DNA from: Lewinellaceae bacterium
GTDB taxonomy: Bacteria > Bacteroidota > Bacteroidia > Chitinophagales > Saprospiraceae
Reading direction: 5' to 3'
NCBI GenBank assembly: GCA_020636075.1
Contig: JACJYO010000009.1
Location: 1 to 64,000 of the forward strand
Length of the DNA stretch: 64,000 bases
Below are positions 44,613 to 54,500 of this stretch, in pieces. Both the position numbers and the translations under genes were made by a program. The notes beneath the pieces are model-generated. The model was not told the origin of the DNA. It did no database searches and saw only the letters and a program-made list of their open reading frames with translations. Every line of letters begins with the position of its first letter. Positions within the stretch are counted from its first letter, which is position 1.

Positions 44613-44668
44613 GGCGGATTCCTTCAGCTAAACGTCGGATTCTTTAGCTTCCGATGCGGCGAACTTTG
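44613..44668 (+). promoter_or_regulatory. Class B direct-repeat operator and -7 element
   Basis: GGCGGATTCCTT (44613-44624) and GTCGGATTCTTT (44634-44645) are 21 bp apart; the repeat extends to CAGCT / TAGCT. TTTG starts at 44665, 31 bp after the second half-site, the same spacing as before gene 11042. The start codon is 48 bp downstream. Confidence 0.7.
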
Positions 44669-44712
44669 TGCGTATTCAATACCACTGTGGTATTTCATAA
44701 TCGCACTGTCTC

Positions 44713-47700
44713 ATGAGAAAGTTGAATGACTACCCTTTGGCAACGACTCCTGTTGCCAGTCCCCACCGTTTGAAACTAAGTGATTTGGTTGTCTTGTTGG
44801 CCTGTTGTTGCACGTTTTCGCTCCGGGCCCAAACGACCATGACCGACGACGGCACCGTCCAGAATATTTCCTATTCCAGTACCTATGCCGACTTTGTGAT
44901 CCCGGCTGCCACAACCAAGGATTTTATCTACATAACCCTGCGCGGTGGCGATGGCGGGAAAGGCGTTTCGGTTACGTCTAATACCGGCAGAGGCGGCGAA
45001 GGCGCCACAATAAAAGCCAGTTTCAAAATCGGAACCGGCACCGGTGAAGTTTCCGCCGGCGATACCTTGCGGTTTATCATTGGTGATAAAGGCTTGAGCC
45101 GCTCCGGCGGCGGCACCCAAAGTGCCGGAACCGGCGGTGGCGGCACGGCAGTTTTGCTCAAGGAAGCCGATTCTACCTACTGGAAATTGGTAATGGTTGC
45201 CGGCGGCGGCGGCGGTGGCTGGGCAAATACGATTGTTAGCAAAGACGGCCAGGGGGGGCGGGCAGGAGAAGGCGGCGGTGATGGCGCCGATGGTGATTTT
45301 ACCGGCGCCAACGGAGGCAATAATGGCAGGGGGGGCAACAGCACCGCAGATGCCAGCGGCGGTGGCGGAGCGTTTGAAACCGGCAGCAGTTCTTCCAGCT
45401 TCAATGGCGACGGCGGTGGACGCGCAGGTTGGCAGGAAGCGCCCAATGAAGCGGATCGGGATTCTACCGTCAACCCTCTCGGTGGCATTGGCGGTTGCAA
45501 TGCCAGTAATTGCCCGCCGTCTGATGGTTATGGTTTTGGCGGCGGCGGCTGGAGTAATTCCCAAGCCGGTGGCGGTGGCGGCGGCTATTCCGGTGGCGGC
45601 GGTGGCGGCGGAGCAGCCGGCGGTGGTGGTGGTGGCAGTTTTGTCAATAGCATCGCTATTTTCAGCGACAAGTCCGGCGGTGGCGCTACCGGCAATCCCG
45701 ACCCCGGTTGGGCCCGGTATCAGTTTTTTGACTCTATAGCTGTTGCCTGTGTTTCGTCGATCACGCTGGACGTCGATACGGAAAACGGAGCAAGCATCAC
45801 CCCCGGCGATGTGGACAATGGCAGTTCGTCTGACCTGAACCTGGAATATGCTCTTTCAATAAGCGATTTTTCCTGCGCTGATTTAAGTTTAAGCCCGATC
45901 ACGGTAACCCTCACCGTTACCGACGAAATCGGCGGCACCGCAACCTGTACCACGTCTGTGACGATCAATGATCTGGCAGCCAGCCTGTCGGACCTGACCG
46001 ACGACGGTACTTTCCAGATGGTCAATTACAACGGCAGCTTTCAAGACTGGATCGTTCCATCTTCCACAACCAAAAACAAACTCCAGGTAGAACTCCGCGG
46101 CGGCGACGGCGGCAAGCGCGAAAACCCCTGTGGCGAAACCGGGCGCGGTGGCGACGGTGCAACGGTCATCAGCCAGTTTAATATCGGAAACGGGGCCGAC
46201 TCCATACCTCCCGGCTCCGTAGTCCGCTTTATCGTCGGTGAAGAAGGCGCCAGCAACAACGGCTCTGGTATTGAGGGCGGCGGTGGCGGTGGCGGCACCG
46301 CGGTATTGTTCCGGAAATTCGGCGAATGCAATTGGACAATACTTGCCGTAGCCGGCGGCGGCGGCGGCGGATGGGCCGACGGCTGCGCCTTTAAAAACAA
46401 TGGCCAGGCCGGGCGCACTACCACCTCGGGCGGTGATGGGAAAGGCGCCAGTTCGGGCAGCGGCAAGGGCGGTACCAACGGCAATGGCGGAAAAGCCGGC
46501 ACCTTTTCCAATTTTGAAGAAGCCGGCGGCGGCGGCGGCGCCTTCAGCAATGGCGGCGTCATCACATGCTCCGGTGGCAACAACTGGGGCGACGGGCAAA
46601 AAGGCGGCGTTACGGGTGGTCAGGGCGGTAAGGATGGCTCCGGTGGCTGCGGCAGCGGTCGCGACGGCGGCTTTGGTTTTGGTGGCGGTGGCCTGGGCGA
46701 CGGCAGCGGCGGCGGCGGCGGTGGCTATTCCGGCGGTGGTGGTGGTGGTTCCACAGGTGGCGGCGGTGGTGGCGGCAGCTACATCAACAGTATTAGCGAC
46801 GCGCTGTTTAGCAATGTGCTTAAATCTAACGGAACTACTAACTCGCCACATAATGGCTTCATTAAATATGCCCTGTTGGTCAGCTCCTTCCCGGTTGCAC
46901 AATGTGAAAAAGCAGCTACCCTTTCCGTGACGCCCGAAACAGGCAGTTCCCTGGCGCTAGCCGATATCGATGACGGCAGTTATGATCCAGACGGCGGAGT
47001 CTTGACGTATGACCTAAACCCGCCCTCTTTTGATTGCGACGATATTGGTGTACACACCGTCACGCTTACCGTCACAGACGTAACGGGCCTGACGGCTACC
47101 TGCCAAACCCAGGTCAGCGTCTTGCTGGACATCAGCAGCTATTCCGACCTTGATGACAACGGTTTAACGCATCAAGTAGATGCCAACGGTACTTATCGGG
47201 ATTTTATCATCCCGGAAGATGTGGAATACAGCCAAATCAAGTTTTTTGCCAACGGCGGCGATGGCGGCGAACGGCGGGTGAACCCACCTGTAGGGTCTGG
47301 CTGCACCGGCCGGGGTGGCAAAGGCGCCGAAATGACAGCGACCTTTGCGATCGGCTGCGGCGCCAACCAAATCCCGCCGGGTTCGGTAATCCGCTTTGTA
47401 GTCGGTGAACGGGGCGGCAGTTTAAACAGTTTGGCCGCCAAGGGCGCTGGCGGCGGCGGCGGCACGGGTATTCTCTATCGGGCACCCGACGATTGCAACT
47501 GGAACATCCTGGTCGTAGCCGGCGGCGGCGGTGGTGGTTACGGTGGTTATGGTGGGGTATGTGACAAATCGGACGGCAAACCGGCCGAAACCGGCGACGA
47601 CGGCTCCGGTGGAAAAGGCAGCAGCAGCGGTTCCGGAGGCAATAACGGAAACGGCGGAAACAAGGGTGCCAACTTTGCCGGTGGCGGTGGCGGTGCTTAC

Positions 47701-50700
47701 GGAAATGGTGAGAACCTCGGTTGCAGCGTGGGCGATAGTTTTGGTGGCGGCAAAAAAGGCGCTTACGAAGGCGGAGACGGCGGTCAAGATGAAAACTCGG
47801 TTTGTAGCGGCCGCAACGGTGGCTTCGGCTTCGGCGGCGGCGGCTTGGGCGACACTGCCGGCGGCGGTGGCGGCGGATACTCCGGTGGTGGCGCCGGTGG
47901 TTCTACCGGCGGCGGCGGCGGTGGCGGCAGTTACATCAACGCTATGAAGGTTTCTGAAAATAAAGAAGGGGGCGGCGACACAAACGATCCTGATGACGGT
48001 TATGCCACCTACCAGTTCCTGAACGACACGGATAGCAATATTGATCAGCCGCCAACGGTCAGTTGCCAGGATATTACCATAGAACTGGATGCGAATGCCA
48101 TGGCCTGTGTGCTCCCGCAAGATATTGTCAGCAGCTCAGGCGACGCTTGCAGCGGCGACTCCAGCCTGACCTACAAATTTGGAAACGGTGACTACGCACG
48201 CATCTATTCCTGCGATGGAGTCGGGGCCAATGTTATAGGACTTATAGTGACCGATCGGATCGGCCACACCGCTACCTGTACCGCCACCATTACCGTGGAA
48301 GAGCTGATATTGCCAACAGCCAGTTGCCAGGACGTAACCGTTGAACTCGACATGACCGGCAACGGAAGCCTGCTAGCCAGCCAGGTCGACAACGGCTCCA
48401 CCGACAATTGCGGCATCGATATGTACACCCTGAGCCAATCGGCATTTACAGTTAGCGATGTTGGCGTGCAAAATATCAGCCTCACGGTTACCGACGGCTC
48501 CGGTAACACCGATCAATGTATTGCAGCTGTAACCGTGGAGCAAACCTTTACCCTCAATGCCCTCTGCCAGGATGTAACTGTAAACCTGGATGTCAGCGGA
48601 AATGGTTCCACCACTGCGGCAACTGTAAACAACGGTTCGACGGCATCGCTGGGTATTGCATCGCTGACGCTGGACCAGGAAAACTTTTCCTGCGCCGATG
48701 TCGGTACCAAAATGGTAACGCTGACGGTTACGGACAACTCCAACAATACCCAAACCTGCACGGCCACAGTGACAGTGAACGACAACGTTAAGCCGACAGC
48801 ACTGTGCCAAAACGTGACGGTCGAACTCAATAGTGGCGGCACAGGCAGCACCACGGCTGCTGCCGTAAACAATGGCTCGTCGGATGCTTGCGGCATTCAG
48901 GGTTTAAGTTTGAGCAAAACCAGTTTCAATTGCTCCGAGGTGGGGGCCAACACCGTGACGCTCACCGTTACAGATGTCAATAGCAACACCAATACCTGCA
49001 CGGCCACGGTTACCGTCGAGGATAACGTGCCGCCAACGGCCAATTGCCGCGACGTTACGGTTGAACTAAATGCCAGCGGCATGGGCAGCACCACCGCCGC
49101 GGCAGTGGACAATAGTTCGCAGGATGCCTGCGGTGGGCAGGGTTTGAGTTTGAGCAAAACGACATTTGACTGTTCCAATGTGGGTGCAAACACTGTAACG
49201 CTCATCGTTACGGATGTCAACAGCAACGCCAACACGTGTACGGCCACAGTCACGGTGAACGACAACGTTAAGCCGGCGGCTGTCTGCCAGGACGTTACGG
49301 TAGAACTCAACAACGGAGGCACAGGCAGTACCACGGCGGCGGCGGTAAACAACGGCTCGTCGGATGCCTGCGGCATTCAGGGTTTAAGTTTGAGCAAAAC
49401 CAGTTTCAACTGCTCCAACGTCGGCGCAAACAGCGTAACGCTCACCGTTACGGATGTCAACAGTAACACCAACACCTGTACAGCCACGGTTACAGTGAAC
49501 GACAACGTTAAGCCGGCGGCTGTCTGCCAGGACGTTACGGTAGAACTCAACAGCGGCGGCACGGGCAGTACCACGGCGGCGGCAGTAAACAACGGCTCGT
49601 CGGATGCTTGCGGCATACAAGGTTTAAGTTTGAGCAAAACCAGTTTCGACTGCTCCAACGTGGGGGCCAACACCGTAACGCTCACCGTTACAGATGTTAA
49701 TAGCAACACCAATACCTGCACGGCCACGGTTACCGTCGAAGACAATGTGCCGCCAACGGCCAATTGCCGCGACGTTACGGTTGAACTCAATGCCAGCGGC
49801 ATGAGCAGCACGACGGCTGCAGCAGTAGATAATAGTTCGCAGGATGCCTGCGGTGGGCAGAGCCTGAGTTTGAGCAAAACGACATTTGACTGTTCCAATG
49901 TTGGTGCAAACACTGTAACGCTCACCGTTACGGATGTCAACAGCAACGCCAACACGTGTACGGCCACGGTTACGGTGAACGACAACGTTAAGCCGACAGC
50001 CATTTGCCAGGATGTTACGGTGGAACTCAACAACGGTGGCGCAGGCAATACCACAGCAGCGGCGGTAAACAACGGTTCCTCCGATGCCTGCGGTATTCTG
50101 GGTTTAAGTTTGAGCAAAATCAATTTCAACTGCTCCGACGTCGGCGCAAACAGCGTAACGCTCACCGTTACGGATGTTAACAGCAACACCAATACCTGCA
50201 CGGCCACGGTCACGGTGAACGACAACATCAAACCAACGGCTGTCTGCCAGGACGTTACGGTAGAACTCAACAGCAGCGGCACGGGCAGCACCACGGCGGC
50301 GGCGGTAAACAACGGCTCGTCGGATGCCTGCGGCATACAGGGTTTGAGTTTGAGTAAAACCAGTTTCAACTGCTTCGAGGTGGGGGCCAACACCGTAACG
50401 CTCACCGTTACAGATGTCAATAGCAACACCAATACCTGCACGGCCACGGTCACCGTGAACGATCACGTGTCACCCATTGCCAACTGCCAGAATCTGGTCG
50501 TCGAACTCGACGACCAGGGTGCCGGCAGCATCACAACTGCTGAAGTCAACAGCAACTCGTCGGACGCCTGCGGTATCCAGTCCCTGGCGCTCAGCCGCGA
50601 GCAGTTTATCTGCAGCGACCTGGGCCAAAACACGGTCACCCTGACGGTAACAGATGTCAACAACAATACCCAAACCTGTACGGCCAGGATCACCGTGAAA

Positions 50701-51273
50701 CGCACCATCGAGATTTTCGACGTGGTCGGCAGTTCCTTCTGCACCGGTGATACCGATGCAACAGTCAGCCTCAGCGCTTCGGAAACAACGGTACACTACC
50801 AACTCAAGGAATGGGGCGGCCCTAACATCGGAAGCCCCTTATCCGGCACCGGCGGCCCGCTGGATTTTGGGATGCAACCTGCCGGCAGTTACACCGTGAT
50901 TGCTACGTCGGATGTCTGCGGCAACACGGCCTCCATGAACGGCCCTGCCGATGTGGAAGTGGGTAATTGCGCGGTGATGCTGCCGGATCATTGCACCTGC
51001 AACTCCGCCAACGGCCGCACGCCACTCACGTTGAAAGTGATGGCCTTGCCCGGCCAGAACTGGGAGGTCAAAGCAGTGGTCGGCTTGTACGACATTGGCA
51101 GCCCGGTGCCGCCGGCCGACCCCACACCGCTGGCCGTGGGTGCACCGCTGAGCTATATAGGGAACAACATGTATGCACTGGATGTGCTCCGGTTAAACGA
51201 CAAGGGCTATTGGATACAGTTGACCAACGGCGATACCGACCTGGACATTATGGTTGGCAACGCCTCCTGGTAA
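44713..51273 (+). CDS. Giant secreted protein: three ALK/LTK GRD-like glycine-rich domains and a long HYR-like repeat array
   Basis: 2186 residues. A signal anchor or peptide lies at about residues 20-40 (LVVLLACCCTFSLRAQ). Three glycine-rich domains occupy about 41-340, 426-722 and 810-1106. Each opens with a DDGTxQ...DFxIP strand, has RGGDGGK, FKIG or FNIG, a 'RFIVG' strand, GGGGGGT and VAGGGGGGW, and closes with GFGGGG, GGGGGGYSGGGGGG and GGGGSFV or GGGGSYI. HYR/Ig-like repeats lie between them (about 345-420, 722-805) and then run in a continuous array (about 1110-1996), including ten of exactly 80 residues. Each has four cysteines and a VTLTVTDVNSNTNTCTATV core. The last 190 residues are a separate domain (VVGSSFCTGDTDATVSL ... 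MVGNASW). No typical type IX sorting domain is visible. There is no lectin domain, so it may supply the scaffold of the same extracellular material. Confidence 0.87.
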   Translation: MRKLNDYPLATTPVASPHRLKLSDLVVLLACCCTFSLRAQTTMTDDGTVQNISYSSTYADFVIPAATTKDFIYITLRGGDGGKGVSVTSNTGRGGEGATIKASFKIGTGTGEVSAGDTLRFIIGDKGLSRSGGGTQSAGTGGGGTAVLLKEADSTYWKLVMVAGGGGGGWANTIVSKDGQGGRAGEGGGDGADGDFTGANGGNNGRGGNSTADASGGGGAFETGSSSSSFNGDGGGRAGWQEAPNEADRDSTVNPLGGIGGCNASNCPPSDGYGFGGGGWSNSQAGGGGGGYSGGGGGGGAAGGGGGGSFVNSIAIFSDKSGGGATGNPDPGWARYQFFDSIAVACVSSITLDVDTENGASITPGDVDNGSSSDLNLEYALSISDFSCADLSLSPITVTLTVTDEIGGTATCTTSVTINDLAASLSDLTDDGTFQMVNYNGSFQDWIVPSSTTKNKLQVELRGGDGGKRENPCGETGRGGDGATVISQFNIGNGADSIPPGSVVRFIVGEEGASNNGSGIEGGGGGGGTAVLFRKFGECNWTILAVAGGGGGGWADGCAFKNNGQAGRTTTSGGDGKGASSGSGKGGTNGNGGKAGTFSNFEEAGGGGGAFSNGGVITCSGGNNWGDGQKGGVTGGQGGKDGSGGCGSGRDGGFGFGGGGLGDGSGGGGGGYSGGGGGGSTGGGGGGGSYINSISDALFSNVLKSNGTTNSPHNGFIKYALLVSSFPVAQCEKAATLSVTPETGSSLALADIDDGSYDPDGGVLTYDLNPPSFDCDDIGVHTVTLTVTDVTGLTATCQTQVSVLLDISSYSDLDDNGLTHQVDANGTYRDFIIPEDVEYSQIKFFANGGDGGERRVNPPVGSGCTGRGGKGAEMTATFAIGCGANQIPPGSVIRFVVGERGGSLNSLAAKGAGGGGGTGILYRAPDDCNWNILVVAGGGGGGYGGYGGVCDKSDGKPAETGDDGSGGKGSSSGSGGNNGNGGNKGANFAGGGGGAYGNGENLGCSVGDSFGGGKKGAYEGGDGGQDENSVCSGRNGGFGFGGGGLGDTAGGGGGGYSGGGAGGSTGGGGGGGSYINAMKVSENKEGGGDTNDPDDGYATYQFLNDTDSNIDQPPTVSCQDITIELDANAMACVLPQDIVSSSGDACSGDSSLTYKFGNGDYARIYSCDGVGANVIGLIVTDRIGHTATCTATITVEELILPTASCQDVTVELDMTGNGSLLASQVDNGSTDNCGIDMYTLSQSAFTVSDVGVQNISLTVTDGSGNTDQCIAAVTVEQTFTLNALCQDVTVNLDVSGNGSTTAATVNNGSTASLGIASLTLDQENFSCADVGTKMVTLTVTDNSNNTQTCTATVTVNDNVKPTALCQNVTVELNSGGTGSTTAAAVNNGSSDACGIQGLSLSKTSFNCSEVGANTVTLTVTDVNSNTNTCTATVTVEDNVPPTANCRDVTVELNASGMGSTTAAAVDNSSQDACGGQGLSLSKTTFDCSNVGANTVTLIVTDVNSNANTCTATVTVNDNVKPAAVCQDVTVELNNGGTGSTTAAAVNNGSSDACGIQGLSLSKTSFNCSNVGANSVTLTVTDVNSNTNTCTATVTVNDNVKPAAVCQDVTVELNSGGTGSTTAAAVNNGSSDACGIQGLSLSKTSFDCSNVGANTVTLTVTDVNSNTNTCTATVTVEDNVPPTANCRDVTVELNASGMSSTTAAAVDNSSQDACGGQSLSLSKTTFDCSNVGANTVTLTVTDVNSNANTCTATVTVNDNVKPTAICQDVTVELNNGGAGNTTAAAVNNGSSDACGILGLSLSKINFNCSDVGANSVTLTVTDVNSNTNTCTATVTVNDNIKPTAVCQDVTVELNSSGTGSTTAAAVNNGSSDACGIQGLSLSKTSFNCFEVGANTVTLTVTDVNSNTNTCTATVTVNDHVSPIANCQNLVVELDDQGAGSITTAEVNSNSSDACGIQSLALSREQFICSDLGQNTVTLTVTDVNNNTQTCTARITVKRTIEIFDVVGSSFCTGDTDATVSLSASETTVHYQLKEWGGPNIGSPLSGTGGPLDFGMQPAGSYTVIATSDVCGNTASMNGPADVEVGNCAVMLPDHCTCNSANGRTPLTLKVMALPGQNWEVKAVVGLYDIGSPVPPADPTPLAVGAPLSYIGNNMYALDVLRLNDKGYWIQLTNGDTDLDIMVGNASW
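48301..50700 (+). repeat. Ten tandem 240-bp coding repeats
   Basis: Repeat units begin at 48301, 48541, 48781, 49021, 49261, 49501, 49741, 49981, 50221 and 50461 with no length change. From 48781 there are two unit types: A (DACGIQGLSLSKTSF) and B (NCRDV, SSQDACGGQ), ordered A-B-A, A-B-A, A. That gives a 720-bp higher-order repeat (48781-49500 and 49501-50220). The unit starting 50461 is diverged. Confidence 0.95.
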
Positions 51274-51300
51274 CGGCGACTGGCAGTCGGCGTAAAATGC

Positions 51301-51345
51301 TGAAATCCCGGCAAGCAAACTCGCTTGTCGGGATTTCAACTTTTG
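51301..51345 (+). terminator. Hairpin terminator after gene 44713
   Basis: TGAAATCCCGGCAAGC pairs with GCTTGTCGGGATTTCA (one mismatch), followed by ACTTTTG. The rest of the 314-bp gap to 51587 shows no gene and no class A or B operator. Confidence 0.75.
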
Positions 51346-51587
51346 ATAAGTTGGAATCAGATCCTGTTGAGTTACTTTGATTCCTTCGAGACGCAGCAGA
51401 AAGAAAAACGTCCCGGCTGATAAAATGCGGAGCCAAGGGGACATCCAGGAAGTTGTTCTGGGGGGGTGAAAAGGAGAAGTATCCAACCATGTCACTACAG
51501 ACCAATTAATGTAACTATAAACCACGTATTTTCGCAAATCCATGTTTAACCCGGTAATGGCTCTTAACTAAATTAGCGTATTCAATT

Positions 51588-54500
51588 ATGAAAACTACCC
51601 GCTTTTGCCTGCTGCTTTTGACTATGGCAGCACTGCCGCTATGTTCCTTGCGGGCTCAGGATAATGAGCCCGCCTCCGACAGCACAAAAACCGAAAAGAA
51701 AAAAGATAATAAAGCCGGCTTGCCCCTGAAACCCGGCCGAACCCTGGAGCTGGAAACAACCGAAGGCACCTGGATGTCGCTCGATGTTAGCCCCGACGGC
51801 CAAACCATCGCTTTCGACCTGCTCGGGGATATTTATTTCATGCCCATTTCCGGCGGCAAAGCAACCCGGATCACCAAGGGACTGGCTTTCGATACCCATC
51901 CCAAATTCAGCCCCGACGGCAAGTATATCGCCTATACATCCGACCTGGATGGCAATGAAAATATCTGGATCAAAGAATTGGCAACCGGCGATTCCACGCA
52001 AATCACCAAGGAAAAGACCGATTACGTACAGTCGGCAGAATGGACCCCCGACGGGGAATACCTGGTGGTTGCTCATGGGCGTCGCAACCTCAAAGTTTTC
52101 CTGTTTCACAAAGACGGCGGTGGCGGTGTTCAACTGATCAAAGAACCCGAAACGGATAAGTTTATCGAGCCGGCCTTTGGCCCCGATGGGCGCTATTTGT
52201 GGCTGTCGCAACGCAAGAGCGACTGGCAATACAACGCCCAACTGCCCCAATACCAACTCACGGTATACGACCGGGAAACAGGCGAACTGGAGGTGCAGAC
52301 CAACCGCTACGGCTCAGCATTTGCACCGACGCTTTCGCCCGATGGAGAATGGCTGGTATACGGCACCCGGTACAATACCGAAACCGGCTTGGTTAAACGG
52401 CATCTGAAAACCGGCGCCGAAAGCTGGCTGGCCTATCCTGTGCAGCGCGACGAGCAGGAATCGCGCGCCCGCCTGGGTGTTTACCCGGCAATGTCCTTTA
52501 CGCCGGACAGCAAATTCGTGATCGCTTCCTATGGCGGCAAAATCTGGAAATTACCCATTGCCGGAGGCGTCGCGCAGGCGATACCCTTTGCGGTCAAAGA
52601 AACGCTGGATCTGGGACCGAAAGTCCACTTTGATTTCCCGATTTCCGACGATGAAATGATGACCGTTACCCAGATTCGCGATGCCGCTATTTCACCTGAT
52701 GGAAAAAAAGTAGCCTTCACCGCGCTCAACCGGCTTTATGTAATGGATTACCCGGCCGGGAAACCACAGCGTTTAACTACAGCCAACTATACGGAAGCCA
52801 TGCCGGCCTGGTCGCCAGACAGCCGGGAGATCGCGTATGTCACCTGGGAAGGGAAAAGCGGACATATTTTTAAAGTACCAGCCACCGGGAAAGGACAACC
52901 ACAGCGGTTGACCCGCGAAGACGGCACCTATTCCCAATTAGCCTGGGACCCCAATACCAACCGCATTGCTTTTGTCATGGGGCCGGCACAAGCATACCAG
53001 GATGCCATTGGCCCGGGAGCCTTCGGTGCTACCCGCTATCTGGCCTGGATTCCTGCCGGAGGCGGCGCCATTCAACAAATTGAACGGGTGGCCGGCCGGC
53101 AAAACCCGCATTTTGTCAAAGGGAAAGAACGGGTTTTTCTCTACCATGATAAAAAAGGCCTGGTGTCCATTCGCTGGGATGGTACGGATGAAAAAGAGCA
53201 TTTGAAAGTAACCGGGATAACGACCTTCCCGGCCCTCAATCCGGCGCTTGATCACCTGGAAGGCGGTCATGGACTGTTGGTGCCCAGTATGCAGGAGCCG
53301 GCTCCCAAGCCATCCAATGCCGGATTGATCATGATGGCTCCGGAAGGCGATAAAGCATTGGCGCAAATCAACAATGAAATTTATGTGGTGACCGTACCGG
53401 TGGTTGGTGGCAAGGTGCCCGAGCTCAATGTAGCAGAGCCGGAAAAATCAGCCTTCCCCTCCTGGAAGATGACCGATCTGGGTGGCGAATTCCCGCAGTG
53501 GAGCAGCGATGCCAAAGCGGTGTACTGGTCGCTGGGTAATGCCTACGTGCGTTACGATCTGGAGGAGGCCAAAGCTTTTGCTGAAAAGATGAAAGCGGAG
53601 AAAAAAGCCAGGGAAAAGGCAAAAGCCGAAAAGGATGAAAAGGACGAAAAAGAGGACAAGAAAGCGGATGAAAAAAAGGAAGACGAGAAAAAATACGAGC
53701 CCGCAGAGATCCGGATCAATGTTGAGGTGCCGCGGGACATTCCGAAAGGTACCCTGCTGCTGATGGGCGCGCGTTTGATCACCATGAATGGCGACGAGAT
53801 TTTCGAAGAAGGGGATATCCTCATTGAAAATAACCGCATTGCGGCCATCGGTGCCACCGGTTCTATTTCGGTACTTGCGGGCACCGAAACCCGGGATTTG
53901 CATGGAAAAACAATCATTCCCGGTTTTGTGGATACTCATGCGCATATGTGGCCCAACTGGGGTATTCATAAAAATCAAATCTGGATCTATGCCGCAAACC
54001 TGGCCTATGGCGTCACCACCACCCGCGATCCGCAAACGGCTACGACGGATGTGCTGACATATGGTGATATGGTAGAAGCCGGGCGGATGGTCGGCCCTCG
54101 CATTTATTCAACCGGGCCCGGAGTAGGTTTTTGGTCTTACCGGATCAAAGACCTGGACCACGCCAAAAAGGTGCTCAAGCAGTACTCGGAGTATTACCAT
54201 ACCAAAACCATAAAAATGTACATGGCCGGCAACCGCCAGCACCGCCAGTGGATCATCGAGGCCGCCAAAGAACAAGGGCTGATGCCGACGACCGAGGGTG
54301 CGCTCGATTTTAAACTCGATATGACCCAGGTGATGGACGGCTACCCGGGCCACGAACACGCTTTCCCCATTTATCCGCTCTATAAAGATGTGCTGAGTCT
54401 GATGACAACCACGCACACGGCATATACGCCCACACTGCTGGTGTCTTATGGCGGCCCTTGGGCCGAAAACTATTACTACGCTACAGAGGATGTGCAGGGG

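Noticed and set aside
49377..50453. A 358-codon ORF antisense to the 240-bp repeats of gene 44713
   Set aside because: It simply mirrors the repeat array (VTVSVTVLAPTS periodicity) and has no independent signals.
48301..50700. CRISPR-like regular repeats
   Set aside because: Units are 240 bp, contiguous and in frame with no spacers. They encode HYR-like domains.
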